Shown here: in pieces, positions 9,912 through 21,468 of the stretch
Numbering within the stretch: position 1 is the stretch's first letter
Layout of the letters: each line of letters opens with the position of its first letter
Position numbers and translations under genes: made by a program
The notes under the pieces: generated by a model
Databases searched by the model: none
What the model saw: the letters and a program-made list of their open reading frames with translations, nothing else
What the model was told of the DNA's origin: nothing
Assembly (NCBI RefSeq): GCF_905171775.1
Contig: NC_053489.1
Span: forward strand, 153,406,142 to 153,470,141
DNA length: 64,000 nucleotides
Direction of reading: 5' to 3'
Source: Rana temporaria
Lineage: Eukaryota; Chordata; Amphibia; Anura; Ranidae

Positions 9912-12368
9912 ATGAAAAGAAGGATGTCGTCCGCAAATATGCAAAGTTTATGCTGTAGGCCTCCTACTTCGATACCTGTAATCGTGGGGTTGTTCCTAAT
10001 GAATAGAGCTAAGGGTTCTAAAATAAGAGTGAATAAGAGAGGGGATAATGGGCATCCCTGTCTTGTGCCTCTTGCGATATTGAATTATTCGGATTTGTAT
10101 CCTGCATATTTTATGTATGCCGTAGGTTTGTTATATAGTGCCGTTATCCATTTTATGAAATGTGGGCCAAACCCCCATTTTTGTAAAGAGTATTGCATGT
10201 AAGGCCATGAAACCATGTCGAATGCACTCTTGATGTCCAATGAAAGAAAACAAGAAGGGATACAAAGTTTTTTGGCAATGTGTGCCATAAGCACTGCCCT
10301 GCACACATTATCGCCCGCCTGTCTATGCGGCATAAAGCCTACTCGATCTTTATGTATTAAATTACATATTATTTGGTAAAGGTGTTTTGCTAAAACTTTT
10401 GCTAACAGCTTAATATATATATTCAGCAAAGAAATGGGGCAATAACCTGCGCAGGAGGCAGTATCGGAAAGGGGCTTCATACTATTGCCGTCAAAGATTC
10501 CTGCTTGAAAGAGTGGTTGTTCTGCCCATATTGTCCATAGTAAATATGTGCCATTACAGATTATACTGCAATGTTAGTTTGACGTTGCTGCCATCTAGTG
10601 GTCAGTGTGGTTATTGTTTTGCCAGAGCTTACAGGAAGTTGTATTTTCCTTAGAGGGAGAAGCAGTAACCTTTAACCAGGAACTGTATTTCCTCCATTTC
10701 ATGCCTGCTCCTGGATCCAGGCAGACTCATACAGAGAAGCTCTGAATACATTCCTAGACTAGTGATGGAATTGTCTGTAAGTACTCTTACTGATGGACTG
10801 AGTCTGCTGTGTAATTTTTAATGTACTGATACATATGTTTTGTTTATGTTTATGTTGTAGTTTTACAAAGTTATTCAGAAAAAAGAATACATACAGATCT
10901 GATGTCTCACGTTTCTTGACTTCTGAATGTTTGTTAAGCTGTTTGACTAGTATTATACAACAGTTCAATAACGCAAAGAAGAACAGTGGTTGTCTAACAA
11001 TACATTAAATGCATTGGATGAAATAGGGGATAGAAGTTCTGTAAACGTGCGGTAATATAGGGCCGAATAACCATCCGTGCGCGGTCTTTTATTTATCTTT
11101 AGTTCTTTAATCGAAGTAGCTACTTCATCCGTTGATATAGGTTCTTCTAAGAGTGCTTTATGATCATGGGATAAGTTTGGTAATGTGATATTAGAAAAGG
11201 AGTCAGCTTCGGTGTCATTAAAATTTGGAGTTGATTTGTATAAAGATGCTAGGTGTATTTTGAATTTATGTACAATTTTGGCTGGGTTACTAGTGTAATT
11301 GTCTTTAGACACCTTCAGGCGAATTGGTTTGAATGATTTATTCATTGAATTCAGTGCTTGTGCTAGATATGTGCCTAGTTTGTTGGTTTTCAAATAAAAG
11401 TTATGTCTAGTGCGTTTATGGGTTTTATCTATTGATTCTGTTACAAATAAATCATATTCTATACTGATTCTGTTAGAAATAAGTCGTATTCTATACAAGT
11501 TTTTTTCAAATTGAGATTTCGTATTGGGTGATGGATTATTTTGAAATGAGATAGATGCTGCATTAAAGTCATTTTCTAGTTTTTGAGCAAGGACTTTACG
11601 TTCACATTGTGATGGGTGTTTTAGCATTATGTCCATTAGGTACCAAGTGGGGTCATGTGCCTTTGGTATAGTGGAAGCTATGGTTGTACCTACTGCATTG
11701 TGGCCTGACCATGGAATGGAGAGTATATCAGATGCAAGTATCTCAGGTATCATACCAATATTTAGGAAAATATGGTCAATGCAAGAGAATGATTGACGAG
11801 GGTGTAAAAAGTAGGTGGATTGGTTTCTCTCCAAGTGTCAACCAAGTTGTATTTGGAGAGCAGTTGAGAGAGAGAGACAATTTGTTCAAGGTATTGTGAG
11901 GAGTATAGGGCGATTTGTCGAGGAATGGAAGGAGAACTTGATTTGAGTCTCCGCCCATAATCACTGTTCCAATTTTGTGTGTATTCACCACTTGCAAAAG
12001 ATGTGAGAGGAAGGATTTTTGTTGGGAGCGTAATATGAGACAATAGTCACTGCCGTATCAATCAAATGTCCCCAAAGTAATAAGTACTGTATTGTTCTTC
12101 TGGGTCTTTGATCTCTGATAATAAAGTGAAAGGGGTGGATCAGTGGAAAGCTATAAGAGTTCCCCTTTGTTTGGAATTTGCTGAGGCAATAAAAAATTTG
12201 TGGGTAAAAGGGTGACATATATTTCTGTGTGGAATTATTGGTGAAGTGTGTTTCCTGTAGACATACAATGTGAGCCTTACGAGCTTGAAAAGTGTGAAAT
12301 GCTTTGGTCCTTTTTTGTGGTACGTTTAAACCCTGAACATTCAGGGATAATACATTTATAGGAGCCAT
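9912..12368 (-). pseudogene. L1 ORF2 relic (endonuclease and RT)
   Basis: ORF2 of L1 nicks target DNA and reverse-transcribes the element RNA. The apurinic-type endonuclease begins MAPINVLSLNVQGLN and includes VCLQETHF (metal-binding Glu), MGGDSN and SCIDHIF. The RT part includes the LKINKRPRTDGYSALYYRTF start, NYRPISLLN-like CPISLLN, KDRVGFMPHRQAGDN, RQGCPLSPLLF and FADDILLF. There is a stop after GYKSE, at least one frameshift around 11800-12000, and a solo LTR between the finger region and PISLLN. The element ends after the catalytic FADD. Confidence 0.88.
10518..10985. mobile_element. Solo LTR (468 bp)
   Basis: Begins TGTTCT and ends AGAACA, a perfect 6-bp inverted terminus of the TG...CA type. 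A 5-bp direct repeat GTGGT flanks it (10513-10517 and 10986-10990). Removing it rejoins the L1 reading frame across DNHSFKQE. There is no internal retroelement sequence, so this is a recombined solo LTR. Whether it came from an endogenous retrovirus or a Ty3-type element cannot be told from the LTR alone. Confidence 0.75.
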
Positions 12369-12959
12369 GGTAACTGGTTATAGAGAGTGGACTTACCAAG
12401 AAGTGTCCAATTCTGGATTGGTGGAGCGACCTGTGTAAACTTAAAGAAAATAGGAGAAGAAAGAGATCTTGTAGAATCTGAAGTGGAAAGGAAAGAGAAA
12501 ACAAGCAAAAACGATTAACATATGGCTTGGTTTGAGACAAATAGATATGCAAGAAATTCAAAAAATTCAAAAAATTCAAAAAGTCCAAAAGTGGCTTGTG
12601 ACTCCCACATAATATGTGTGGGTGAGCGATGTAGACCAAGGAGGACGCATGGGTCTTCTGCGTGCAGGAAAAAGCCCTAAAGTAAGAGCATCAATAGGAT
12701 GCATATATTTCAGGGTGAAGGTAATTTGAACAAAGTTACTATTCCAGGAATTTCTGATTGTTTGCCTTGGGAATATAACATATTTGGTTAACTGGTTCTA
12801 TTGTATAGAGGCAATTTAGAACAATGGTACCGTGGTGCAGAGAGAATTAATAACTGGAGTAAACCTAAAGTACCGGTAATAGATAGAATTTTCATAGATT
12901 CTGAATTATCCCATTTATTCTAGAATAGTGTATCTAAGACGGTTACTATCTCTATTAAC

Positions 12960-13743
12960 TGTGAATGAATGAATGAATGAAAAACTTATATAGCGCGGCA
13001 CATGCGAACTGAATCGCCTCTGGGCACTTGATGTTTCGTGTCTCATGACATCAAAAGAGCAGAGTTTTAATCTGTCTTCTGAAAGTCAGGTGGTTTTCCT
13101 CCAACCGAATGCTGGTTGGTAAAGCGTTCCATAGTCTCGGACCTTGAAAAGCAAACCTTCTTTCTCCTTTGGACTTGTATTTGGTTTTTGGCACCTTGAT
13201 CAGATTTTGGTCAGTGGATCGCAGAACGCGATTAGAATTGTGAGGTTCTATCTTGTCGCAAAGATATTGCGGCGCCTTCCCATGGATGCACTTATATGTC
13301 AGGCAGAGTGCTTTAAATGCAATTCTGTCTTTTACTGGCAACCAGTGAAGGGTTCTCAGCGAAGGTGAGATTGATTCCCATTTTGTTTTCCCAGTCACCA
13401 GTCTGGCGGCCGTATTCTGTACGACTTGCAGACGAGCGATTTGGTACTTTGGGAGTCCGAGGTAAAGGGCATTTGCATAGTCCAGTCTGGAATTCACGAT
13501 TGTTCCCACCACGACTGCTACGTCTTCTTTGGGGATAAATGGAATAAGTCTGCGTAGTAGGCGCAACAAATGGTGCGATCCGCTGACTACTGACCCTATT
13601 TGTGCGTCCATTGTCATGAAGGTGTCAAAAATGACTCCTAGACTTTTGACTTTGGAGCTAGGGGTGATGCTTTGGCCCAGAATGGGCAGCGGTGTCCAGG
13701 TTGTGTCCACATTCAAACTATTATTTTGGACAACACAAAAAAA
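12960..13743 (-). mobile_element. 5'-truncated L2-clade LINE fragment
   Basis: The minus frame 13716-13051 is open for 221 codons and reads the C-terminal RT region of L2-type LINEs: NSRLDYANALYLGLPKYQ, RLQVVQNTAARLV, LHWLPVKDRI and GPRLWNALPTSIR. It ends in a (TCAT)n tail with TATATAGCGC-like sequence just before it, a normal L2 3' end. The heptamer TATTAAC flanks it (12953-12959 and 13744-13750), consistent with target-primed insertion into the L1. The reading frame is long and intact, so the copy is fairly young. Confidence 0.85.
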
Positions 13744-14109
13744 TATTAACCAAGTGAGGATATTTGGGCTAGAAAGGTTATAAGAGGCTAGTGGTCAGAA
13801 AAAGGGGATTGTCAGTCTACATCAAACCCCAAATTTGCTTAAACCTTTACTGTATTTTGTTATTAGTAATTTCCTGACCATTTTGAAACAAATAAAAATA
13901 AAAAGTTTATACGAAAAAGTAACAATTTTTTCCTTAGGGTATAGGGGAATTAGGATTAATTCGTATTTTACTTATAGAATTTAAAATAAGGCATTGCCAT
14001 TGGTTATGAGGATAGGTGAAGGTCCTGTGGGTTCATTCATTTGTTCAATCAGTATATATTCATCTCTTTCGAGATAATATGACTGAAATTGTTATGATAT
14101 GATATTATC

Positions 14110-15057
14110 AGTCCATGGAATCTTCTTGGTCCAAAGGAGTGGGGGCATATGTTGTTCTTTTGTGGGAATGGTGTTTCCCATTATTCTTTGCATTTTAGGA
14201 TGTGTTGCTTGTTGGTGAAGATGTGGCTGCTCTTCTGCGTTGTGGGGAAGCGCTGGTTGTTTCTTGCATTGGGTGGAGGTTTATTAGGGGTTGTTGCAGT
14301 TCTTTAGCTGTTCTGGAGGTGTATCTATTGCCTTGAAAAGTGAATTTGATGGCAAAGGGGAATCCCCATTGTTATACAATATTGTGGTGTTGGAGTTCCA
14401 GTAATTGGGGTTTCATTGAGCGTCTTTTGGCAATAGTAAGCTGGGATAAGTTTGCAAACAGCTGGTACTTAAATCCTTGAAAGCTCAAATCTTTTCTCTC
14501 TCTAGCTGCTGACAGAATTTGCTCCTTTGACCTGTAAAAGTGGAATTGTACAATTATTTCTCTTGGGGGATAGTTTTTTTTTTGCTGTGAGGGCTCAGTC
14601 TGTCTAGTTTCAGATGTTCGATAGGGATGGATGGTTGGAGTTCTTGGAACAATGCTGTAATTGTAGATTGTAGATCTATTACCATTTCTGGAATTCCTTT
14701 TATGCGCAAATTGGATCTCCTGGCCCTATTCTCAAAGTCTTCCAGTTTAGATTGGAGTATTAAATTCTCCTCCTTTAAATTCTCCATTTCAGTCATATTG
14801 TCATGTGCATTCAGTTCTATTTCATCCATTTTTAATTCCAATGCAGCATTGCGGCTACCTAGCTCTCTGATCTCTTCAGTAAGGCTGCCAGTTATTTGTT
14901 CAGAGGTCTGCTTTAATTCCCTGATGCAGAAGTGTTGGACATGTTATGGATATTTGTGAGGGGCTATGTGAAGGAGTTAGTTTGGTTTCTGAGTCAGCAG
15001 GAGAAATTGCCTGTGAGAACGTACTGAGGCAGTAAATGAGGAGGGAGCCGCCACCAT
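14110..15057 (-). pseudogene. L1 ORF1 relic
   Basis: The L1 ORF1 product is an RNA-binding trimeric coiled-coil protein. The central part reads a heptad-rich helix followed by LEDFENRARRSNLRIKGIPE, the hallmark joining the coiled coil to the RNA-recognition domain. The likely start is at 15057, where MVAAPSS resembles L1 ORF1 starts. Frameshifts near 14995 and 14905 and one at an A-tract near 14570 break the frame. Beyond it REIIVQFHFYRSK and FQGFKYQLFANLS-type segments can still be read. Not functional. Confidence 0.8.
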
Positions 15058-15300
15058 TTTAGCTGCGGGGCACCCTTGTGTGTCTTTTGTTAGGAGAGTT
15101 TTGGATTTGCCTCGGTTTCCTCCCAAAACCATTTTGGCGGCTTAAAATGGTATCTGCTTGTTCCCTGGTATAAGGGGGTGCTGAGGGATACCTTTTTGTC
15201 CTGCTTTGTCCCTTATTAAGGCAGCCTTTTCCCTCCACGGAGCGGAGCTCTACCTCTCCATGTCTGTCCTGCTAGGCTCCCGGGAAGGTAATAATCATGC

Positions 15301-15740
15301 AAGTTGACTTAAAGTGAATCTTTCACTACAAGAAAAGACAGTGTCCCAAAACCTGCAGAAAATGACTTTTAAAACACATTTTGACACCCACTCCTCTGAT
15401 CTCCCTTCTCTTGCAGAGGTGCATCCTCTGGTAGAATCTTCACAAATATGAAATATTTCTGGGTGTGTTGGATACCTGGTCCCACACTGAGCACTATGGA
15501 TTTAGCTGCATAGCCACATCCACACAGTACTTGCATAGGGAATGGCAGATAAAACCACAGTGTGCTGTAGGGGATGTAGGCATCTAACACTCTTAGATTT
15601 CAAGATTCTGCTGGAAACCATAGCTTTGCTAAAGAGCAGAGAATAAAAGAACAAGTGGTGGGAGAGGTAATTAGTTATAATCTACCCTTGCAGGGCACCA
15701 TTTGTTTTTTGTAGAACCAGAGTTGCTTAAACAGGAATTC
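15301..15740. other. No gene; possible TTAA-MITE left end
   Basis: TTAAAGTGAATCTTTCACT at 15309 resembles the start of a TTAA-target MITE, but I found no matching right end. The rest shows nothing recognisable. Confidence 0.3.
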
Positions 15741-15743
15741 TCA

Positions 15744-15860
15744 GGCCCCATACACACGATAGAATCCATGCGCTGATATTTATCCGCGGATCGGTTTCAG
15801 CGGATCGGCGGATTTATCTGTTGGTCCGCTGGCACGTACACACTAGCGTATAAAAATCCC
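15744..15860. repeat. Harbinger left terminal and subterminal repeats
   Basis: Terminal inverted repeat of about 27 bp followed by GGATCGGTTTCAGCGGATCG and TTATCTGTTGGTCCGCTGG. The ACACAC-containing word recurs at about 15837. Such subterminal words are candidate binding sites for the partner protein (inference). Confidence 0.8.
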
Positions 15861-15902
15861 TGTGAACCAGAACGTATGCAACGTAAACCACGTAAGACGT
15901 CA

Positions 15903-15910
15903 CTATAAAG
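15903..15910 (+). promoter_or_regulatory. Candidate TATA box of the transposase gene
   Basis: CTATAAAG lies about 315 bases before the transposase ATG, in the GC-richer leader inside the left end of the element. Transcription would start near 15935. No other TATA-like word lies between it and the ATG. Confidence 0.5.
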
Positions 15911-16218
15911 GGGAAGACCAAAGTCAACGGCGCCGCCCTCTGTTCCGCTTTTCTAGTTCCGTGTTACAGCGTGCTAGTGAAGGTTTGGTTAGAGCCGATT
16001 CGTGCTTTTCAGTCTCCGCGTTTTGACAGGTGGTATTCTTTGGTTCAGTGCGTGTGCTTGCGGGTTCGCAGTTGGCATTCGGGCACAGGCTTTCAGCACG
16101 TTTCAGCGTACTGTGCGCTCGTATCTGTGTGTCGTGCGGGCTTAGCAGGTTGTGCTGGATTTGGGGGTGCTTTCTGTTGGAGTGTGTTCTTGACTGACCA
16201 GCCGGCCGGTTTGAAGCC

Positions 16219-17903
16219 ATGATGGAGCAGCATCGTCGATTCTCGCGAATTGGTGGTGTTTATGGGTTTGCTTATGGACAGGCTCAGCGAATCAGTTGTT
16301 TGGGCAGGAACAGTGGGAGGAGGCGTTTCTGGACCAAGAATTGGTTGCGCCAGCGTGACCATTTTTCTCATATGCCTCTGCTTAGGGAACTCCAGGAGAA
16401 TAATCCTGATGATTTTAGGAATTTTCTCCGCATGACGGACCCCGTATTCAACCGTCTGCTGGAACTTCTGTCCCCCTATATCACGAGGCAGGACACGGTG
16501 ATGCGCCAAGCCATCACGGCCGAGCAGAGGCTTATTGCCACGTTGCGGTACCTGGCGACTGGGAGGAGCCTGCAGGACCTCAAGTTCTCGACAGGCATCT
16601 CTCCCCAGGCGCTTGGGGTCATCATACCGGAGACGTGTACTGCCATCATACATGTTCTGCAGGAGGAGTATATTAAGGTAATTTCCCTAATTTTAACATC
16701 ACAATGTTTTTTTTTTAAATGTGTGCGAAAGTCTAATATTTTTTTCTTCCCTAATAACCATGAGATTGTAATCTGCTGTGTGTGGGATGTTCCCTTTTCT
16801 CCCCATGCATGTTGTTAACCTTTACATGTTTTTTTTTGGGCCTACCTGCATATTTTGTCCTTACCCACCATAAACCTGTCCAGCATGCTTTCCTAGGCCC
16901 AAACCCACCTAGCCAAATTTTTTTTTTTTGGCTAATCAATTGTAGCTCTGCTCTATCATCAGAGGGATGTGGAGTCTGATAATTAAGTGTGCCTATATTT
17001 TTTTAACTAAATACTCACTTCACAATGATTGTATGAAATTAGAATCCTGTTGTTGAAGTTGCACAATGATGGTTTTTGTATTGTGATTGCAATGTTTATC
17101 TGATAAATTACTAATATTTTTTATTTTGTTTGTCCCCACAGCTACCCTCCACACCACAGGAATGGCAGTCTGTGGCTTCCCAATTTGCCCAGCGTTGTGA
17201 TTTTCCGAACTGCGGTGGAGCAATAGATGGGAAGCACGTCCGCATTGTGCCCCCACCCCACTCGGGGTCCTACTATTTTAACTACAAGGGTTTTCATAGT
17301 ATCGTGTTGATGGCGGTGGTGTCGGCACAGTATGAGTTTCTCTATGTGGACGTGGGGAAGAACAGCCGGCTGTCAGATGGGGGAGTGTTCTCACAGACTG
17401 AATTCTACGATCGTCTCCAAACTGGTGGTCTGGCATTGCCACCAGATGAAGATAATGTTGAAGGACTTCCGTTTGTGTTCCTAGCGGACGAAGCTTTCGG
17501 GCTTGGACCTCACCTAATGCGGCCTTTTCCCCATAGGACTCTCACCTACGAGAGGAGGGTGTTCAATTATCGGTTGTCCAGAGCTCGGAGGGTAGTCGAG
17601 AATGCCTTTGGGATCCTAAACAACCGGTTCCGCCTTTTCCTGACAGCGATACATCTGGCGGAATATAAATTGAACACCATTGTATTTGCCTGCTGCATTT
17701 TGCACAACTTTTTACGCAGGCATTCCCAGACGTACCTACCCGACAGAGTTTCTGAGGCAAGACTACTCTCAGATCCTCTCCCTGGTCTGGACACTGGTCG
17801 CGCTGGCATTGGCACCCAATCTGCTCGTGAGGTACGCGACAAATATGTTGAGTACTTCATGGGTCGGGGGGCCATTGCTATGCCAGATGATATTTCTTTC
17901 TAA
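16219..17903 (+). CDS. Harbinger DDE transposase, two exons (406 aa)
   Basis: Cut-and-paste transposase of the HARBI1-related DDE_Tnp_4 family. Exon 1 is 16219-16677 (153 codons, ATG in a GCCATGATG context). The intron 16678-17141 has an AAG/GTAATT donor and a TTTGTCCCCACAG acceptor. Exon 2 is 17142-17903, joined in phase 0 and ending in TAA. Residues about 90-140 (QAITAEQRLIATLRYLATG...SLQDLKFSTGISPQALG) form a helix-turn-helix-like region. The catalytic core shows AIDGKH (D182), YVDVGKNSRLSDGGVF (D223/D232), ADEAFG (D269) and RRVVENAFG (E306). There are no stops or frameshifts, and the length is normal for the family. It therefore appears intact. The splice sites are inferred from sequence only. 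Confidence 0.92.
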
Positions 17904-17938
17904 TTCGGCCCCCAAAAGAAAGGAATATTCACAGAACT

Positions 17939-17944
17939 AATAAA
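17939..17944 (+). terminator. Polyadenylation signal of the transposase gene
   Basis: AATAAA 36 bases after the stop codon, the first such signal downstream. Confidence 0.7.
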
Positions 17945-18890
17945 TAATTAGACCATTGGACTTTATACAGTTGTTTGTCATTAATGCTTTTTCTCTTTTT
18001 ATCTGTCTTCCTGGTTTGCAACAAAAATAGTGCACTTCTAGTGCCAAATGTAGGGTTCAGGTTTTAGTAAATAAACACAATTGCACATTATTCACTCATC
18101 TCCAAACTGGGTATTCAGCATATAAAAGAATAAAGCCACTCATTGATTGTATTTTGGAAAAGCTTTTTTTATTTTGAGCTTTTTCATTTTCCTTGATTAC
18201 TCAAAATATTTTTAGTAACAAACATGTCAACATTTTGGTTTTGCAAGGCTTTTATTTTTAGGTATATTTTTGATTTTTTAATTTTTATTTTTTGGTACAA
18301 TCATTATTAGCAAAAATTTTTGGTGTTCACAAACAATGTATTACAATTGTAACATTTTTCACACAAATATAATATTTCCCAAATGTAAACTTAACAAAAG
18401 TTTTATTTGGTCATTTTTTAGGAATTTTTGCTTTCACAAAAAAATTGGGATCTTATTTTTTTTTGATTTTTATTGAATTTTTTTGTCCTAATTTTGTTCT
18501 CAAATATTTTTTTACTTTTTTTTTTTTTTTTGGATTTTTGCACAAATATTGGTAACATTTTTGTTAGATATTTCTCACCAAATATTTTTTTTTAAACTTA
18601 GAATTTTTTTATTGTTTTCGTCAAAAAAATCTTCAATTGTAGCAAATTTTTTTAAAAATGTTTAAAATTATTTTAAATATTTTTTTTTTTATAAAAAAAT
18701 TGGTTACATTTTTGTTATATATTTGTTACCAATTTTTTCATTTTGTATTTTTTGTTGTTTATATATTTTTTAAAATGTTTTAATGCTTTTTCTGGCTTGT
18801 TGATTTAAGCCTTTTTTTTAGTAAAACATATAAAATGTCAAACAAATATAAAAGACAAATGTGTCACTTTTACATCACAGTCATGGTGTG
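17945..18890. other. T-rich low-complexity interval inside the Harbinger element
   Basis: From about 18150 to 18840 the + strand consists largely of T-runs (TTTTTTATTTT, AATATTTTTTT) separated by ACA, TTGG or GTAACA words. It separates the transposase gene from the 3' end of the convergent SANT gene. No open frame of note. Confidence 0.7.
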
Positions 18891-18906
18891 AGTTCACACC
18901 TGAACA

Positions 18907-19171
18907 CGCCAAAATTTGAAGATGCACACATTCAGTGCAATTCGCCAAATGTCAGTTCTACAACATAGAAACACAGACAAAGGGCGACATGTGCTATCTG
19001 CCATCATGAGTGATCAATGTCTGTGTTATGTGGGAGCAAACCCTTCCTCAAAAACTACTTGAGAATCGAGGAGGGGTTTGTACCCACAAAGCACAGATAA
19101 TCAATATTCTGTGATGGCAGATAGCACATGTTGCCACACTGTGTGTGCATCTTCAAATTTTGGCGTATTGC
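18907..19171. repeat. Inverted repeat between the convergent genes
   Basis: CGCCAAAATTTGAAGATGCA at 18907 is repeated in inverse at about 19149-19168. The arms continue with ACATGTGCTATCTGCCATCA and a block near AAACCCTTCCTC / GAGGGGTTTG, giving two arms of about 130 bp around a loop near 19055. It lies just past the stop of the SANT gene. Confidence 0.8.
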
Positions 19172-19958
19172 TGAGTCCCAAAATAAAACAGGTTGGGGGA
19201 TGGGCGGGTGGGGGGGGGGTGTTCAGTGTTTGACCCGGCCCATCATGTCAATGATGTTTTTATAGTTCTGTTTTATACCGATCATTTTTTGGCGCATAGT
19301 TTCCAGCTCTGTGCAGCACTCTAAAAAGTAACTTTTCACATTCTGTTCCATGAGAAGCAGTCTTTGTCGCATATTGTCCATCTCACTGCTGCACTCCATC
19401 ACTTGCTGGATAATTATTCCAGCACTTGCGGCTGAAAAATGATGAACAACATCTTCATCCCCTACAAAATGAAGCCAAAAAAATTAAAAATTAGAAAAAG
19501 CCTATCTACATCTATATAGGGTTGCCACCTCATCCCTTTAAAACAAAACACATATTAATTTAACAGGTTCTGTGGCTGATTAAGGTGGTAATTAAACTCA
19601 TCTGGTGCCATATCAGCATTACACTAGCCACAGAACATGTGTAATCCATATGTGTTTGTGATTAAAGGGATAAGGTGGCAGGCCTATCTACATCTGTTTT
19701 TCCATATAAAGCTGGTGTGACACTGACCTGATGGTGTGCTCCTTCCAACCTCCACATCTTCGCCATCTTCAATAACTCCTCCTTCCTGCACCACTTCCCC
19801 CTCATCCTCCACGACTCCTCCTTCTTCATCTTCCATAAATCCACCATCTTCTAAATTGCAAAAATCCTCTTCATCAAATTCCCCTTCCTCATCCAGAAGT
19901 ACAAGATCCAAAATGACTCCTTCCTCCTCTCTTCCTTTGACATCCTCCTCCTCCTCCA

Positions 19959-21468
19959 TAGTGTTGAGCAGAATATGCCATATTCGATTTCGCGATATAT
20001 CTCGAATATATATTCGAATATTCGAGATATATTCGCTAAATTCGAATATTCGTGATATTTTATCGAAATTAAATGATTGCGATTTTTCGCTATTGCGAAT
20101 GCGAAAATAATTGCGATTTTTTCATAACTGCGGTAGGAGCACTCTGATTGGCTCAGAATATTCGTGATATTTTATCGAAATATCGCAACATGCGAATGCG
20201 ATATTTATTGCGCAATTTCGAGAAATGCTGGAGGAGCGCTCTGATTGGCTCAGAATATTCGTGATATTTTATCGAAATATCGCAACATGCGAATGCGATA
20301 TTTATTGCGCAATTTCGACAAATGCTGTAGGAGCACTCTGATTGGCTCAGAATATTCGTGATATTTTACAATACAAAATAATTGCGAATATTCGGCAAAT
20401 GCGGAAGGAGCACTCTGATTGGCTCAGAATATTCTTGATATTTTACAATACAAAATAATTGCGAATATTCGGCAAATGCGGAAGGAGCACTCTGATTGGC
20501 TCAGAATATTCTTGATATTTTACAATACAAAATAATTGCGAATATTTGGCAAATGCAGAAGGAGCACTCTGATTGGCTCAGAATATTCTTGATATTTTAC
20601 AATACAAAATAATTGCGAATATTCGGCAAATGCGGAAGGAGCACTCTGATTGGCTCAGAATATTCGTGATATTTTACAATAGAAAATAAAAAGTGTTTTG
20701 CATTGGTGGTGATTCTTTACTCTATCCATCTGTCACAGCCGTTTGTCAATCAAACACCTTGAAGATTGAACACGTTCATGCTGCATGCTTTGGACTTTTT
20801 TTCACTTCACATATCAAAGACATTTTTATGAAAGATTATTTTTCTATTATTGGGACTATATTTCTTTATATATTTGTTTCACTGTGTATTTCACAAGTTA
20901 TTTGCGCTTGCTTATTTTATAATTTGCCCACATGTCTTGTCACTAGACATATTTTTTATTCTTGTAGAGCGACTCCATTTTCTGTCTTGTATTAATTTAT
21001 GTTGTATAACATTTTTGAGTTTCTGCTGTATTCTCCCCTTTTTTAAGGTATGCGCAATTTTTTCCTTCTTACAAAAAATAATAATATCAAACATACAAAT
21101 ATTCATAACATACACATACACAAAGCCCCCCCCTTTTGCATCAGAGACAATCAGAGTTCTCCTACCACAGTTATCGAAAATTCGCAATCATTTTCGCATT
21201 CGCAATAGCGAAAAATCGCAATTTTTTTTTTCAATTTGGCAACATAAAAGGATCGCCTCAGCTTAGCTACTCGGCCCAGGGTCTCTAATCATACCAGCAA
21301 TGCTTTTAGACGTCGATAGGATGTGATCTGTTTTAAAAATCAAATTGAAAAAATGCGAATATTCGGAATTGCGAATATTCACCGCGAAATTCGAAATATA
21401 GCGCGATTTCTCGAATATGCTATATTCGAGTCGAATATTCGCAATGCGAATATTCGTGAGCAACACTA
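19959..21468. mobile_element. hAT element inside exon 2 of the SANT gene (1,510 bp)
   Basis: Ends TAGTGTTGAGCA and, on the right reversed, TAGTGTTGCTCA. The 8-bp duplication CTCCTCCA flanks it (19951-19958 and 21469-21476). Subterminal regions are rich in CGAATATTCG palindromes. The middle holds a tandem array (20130-20690). I see no transposase, so it is non-autonomous. Because it lies inside the Harbinger element it is the younger insertion. Confidence 0.9.
20130..20690. repeat. Tandem array of 97- and 77-bp units in the hAT element
   Basis: Units start at 20130, 20227, 20324, 20401, 20478, 20555 and 20632. The first two are 97 bp, the rest 77 bp, the last partial. Every unit contains CACTCTGATTGGCTCAGAAT or a one-base variant. 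Short and long units differ between the shared left half and the GCAAAT right end, where TTATCGAAATATCGC replaces TTACAATACAAAATAATTGC. Confidence 0.92.

Larger units (their letters stand above)
9904..15300 (-). mobile_element. L1-type LINE, decayed, 3'-truncated, with two insertions
   Basis: Minus-strand L1: ORF1 about 15057-14110, endonuclease 12368-11760, reverse transcriptase 11160-9912, ending within the RT just after the FADDILLF catalytic box where family A sequence takes over. Two later insertions interrupt it: an L2 fragment (12960-13743) and a solo LTR (10518-10985). The upstream part near 15060-15300 is probably 5' UTR. The stretches 12369-12959 and 13744-14110 are the ORF1-ORF2 interval and show no coding motif. 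Confidence 0.85.

Noticed and set aside
13144..13783. Plus-strand open frames
   Set aside because: They are shadows of the minus-strand L2 RT frame.
20693..21266. Open frames of 100-138 codons inside the hAT element
   Set aside because: AT-rich, no transposase or dimerisation motif; probably chance frames.
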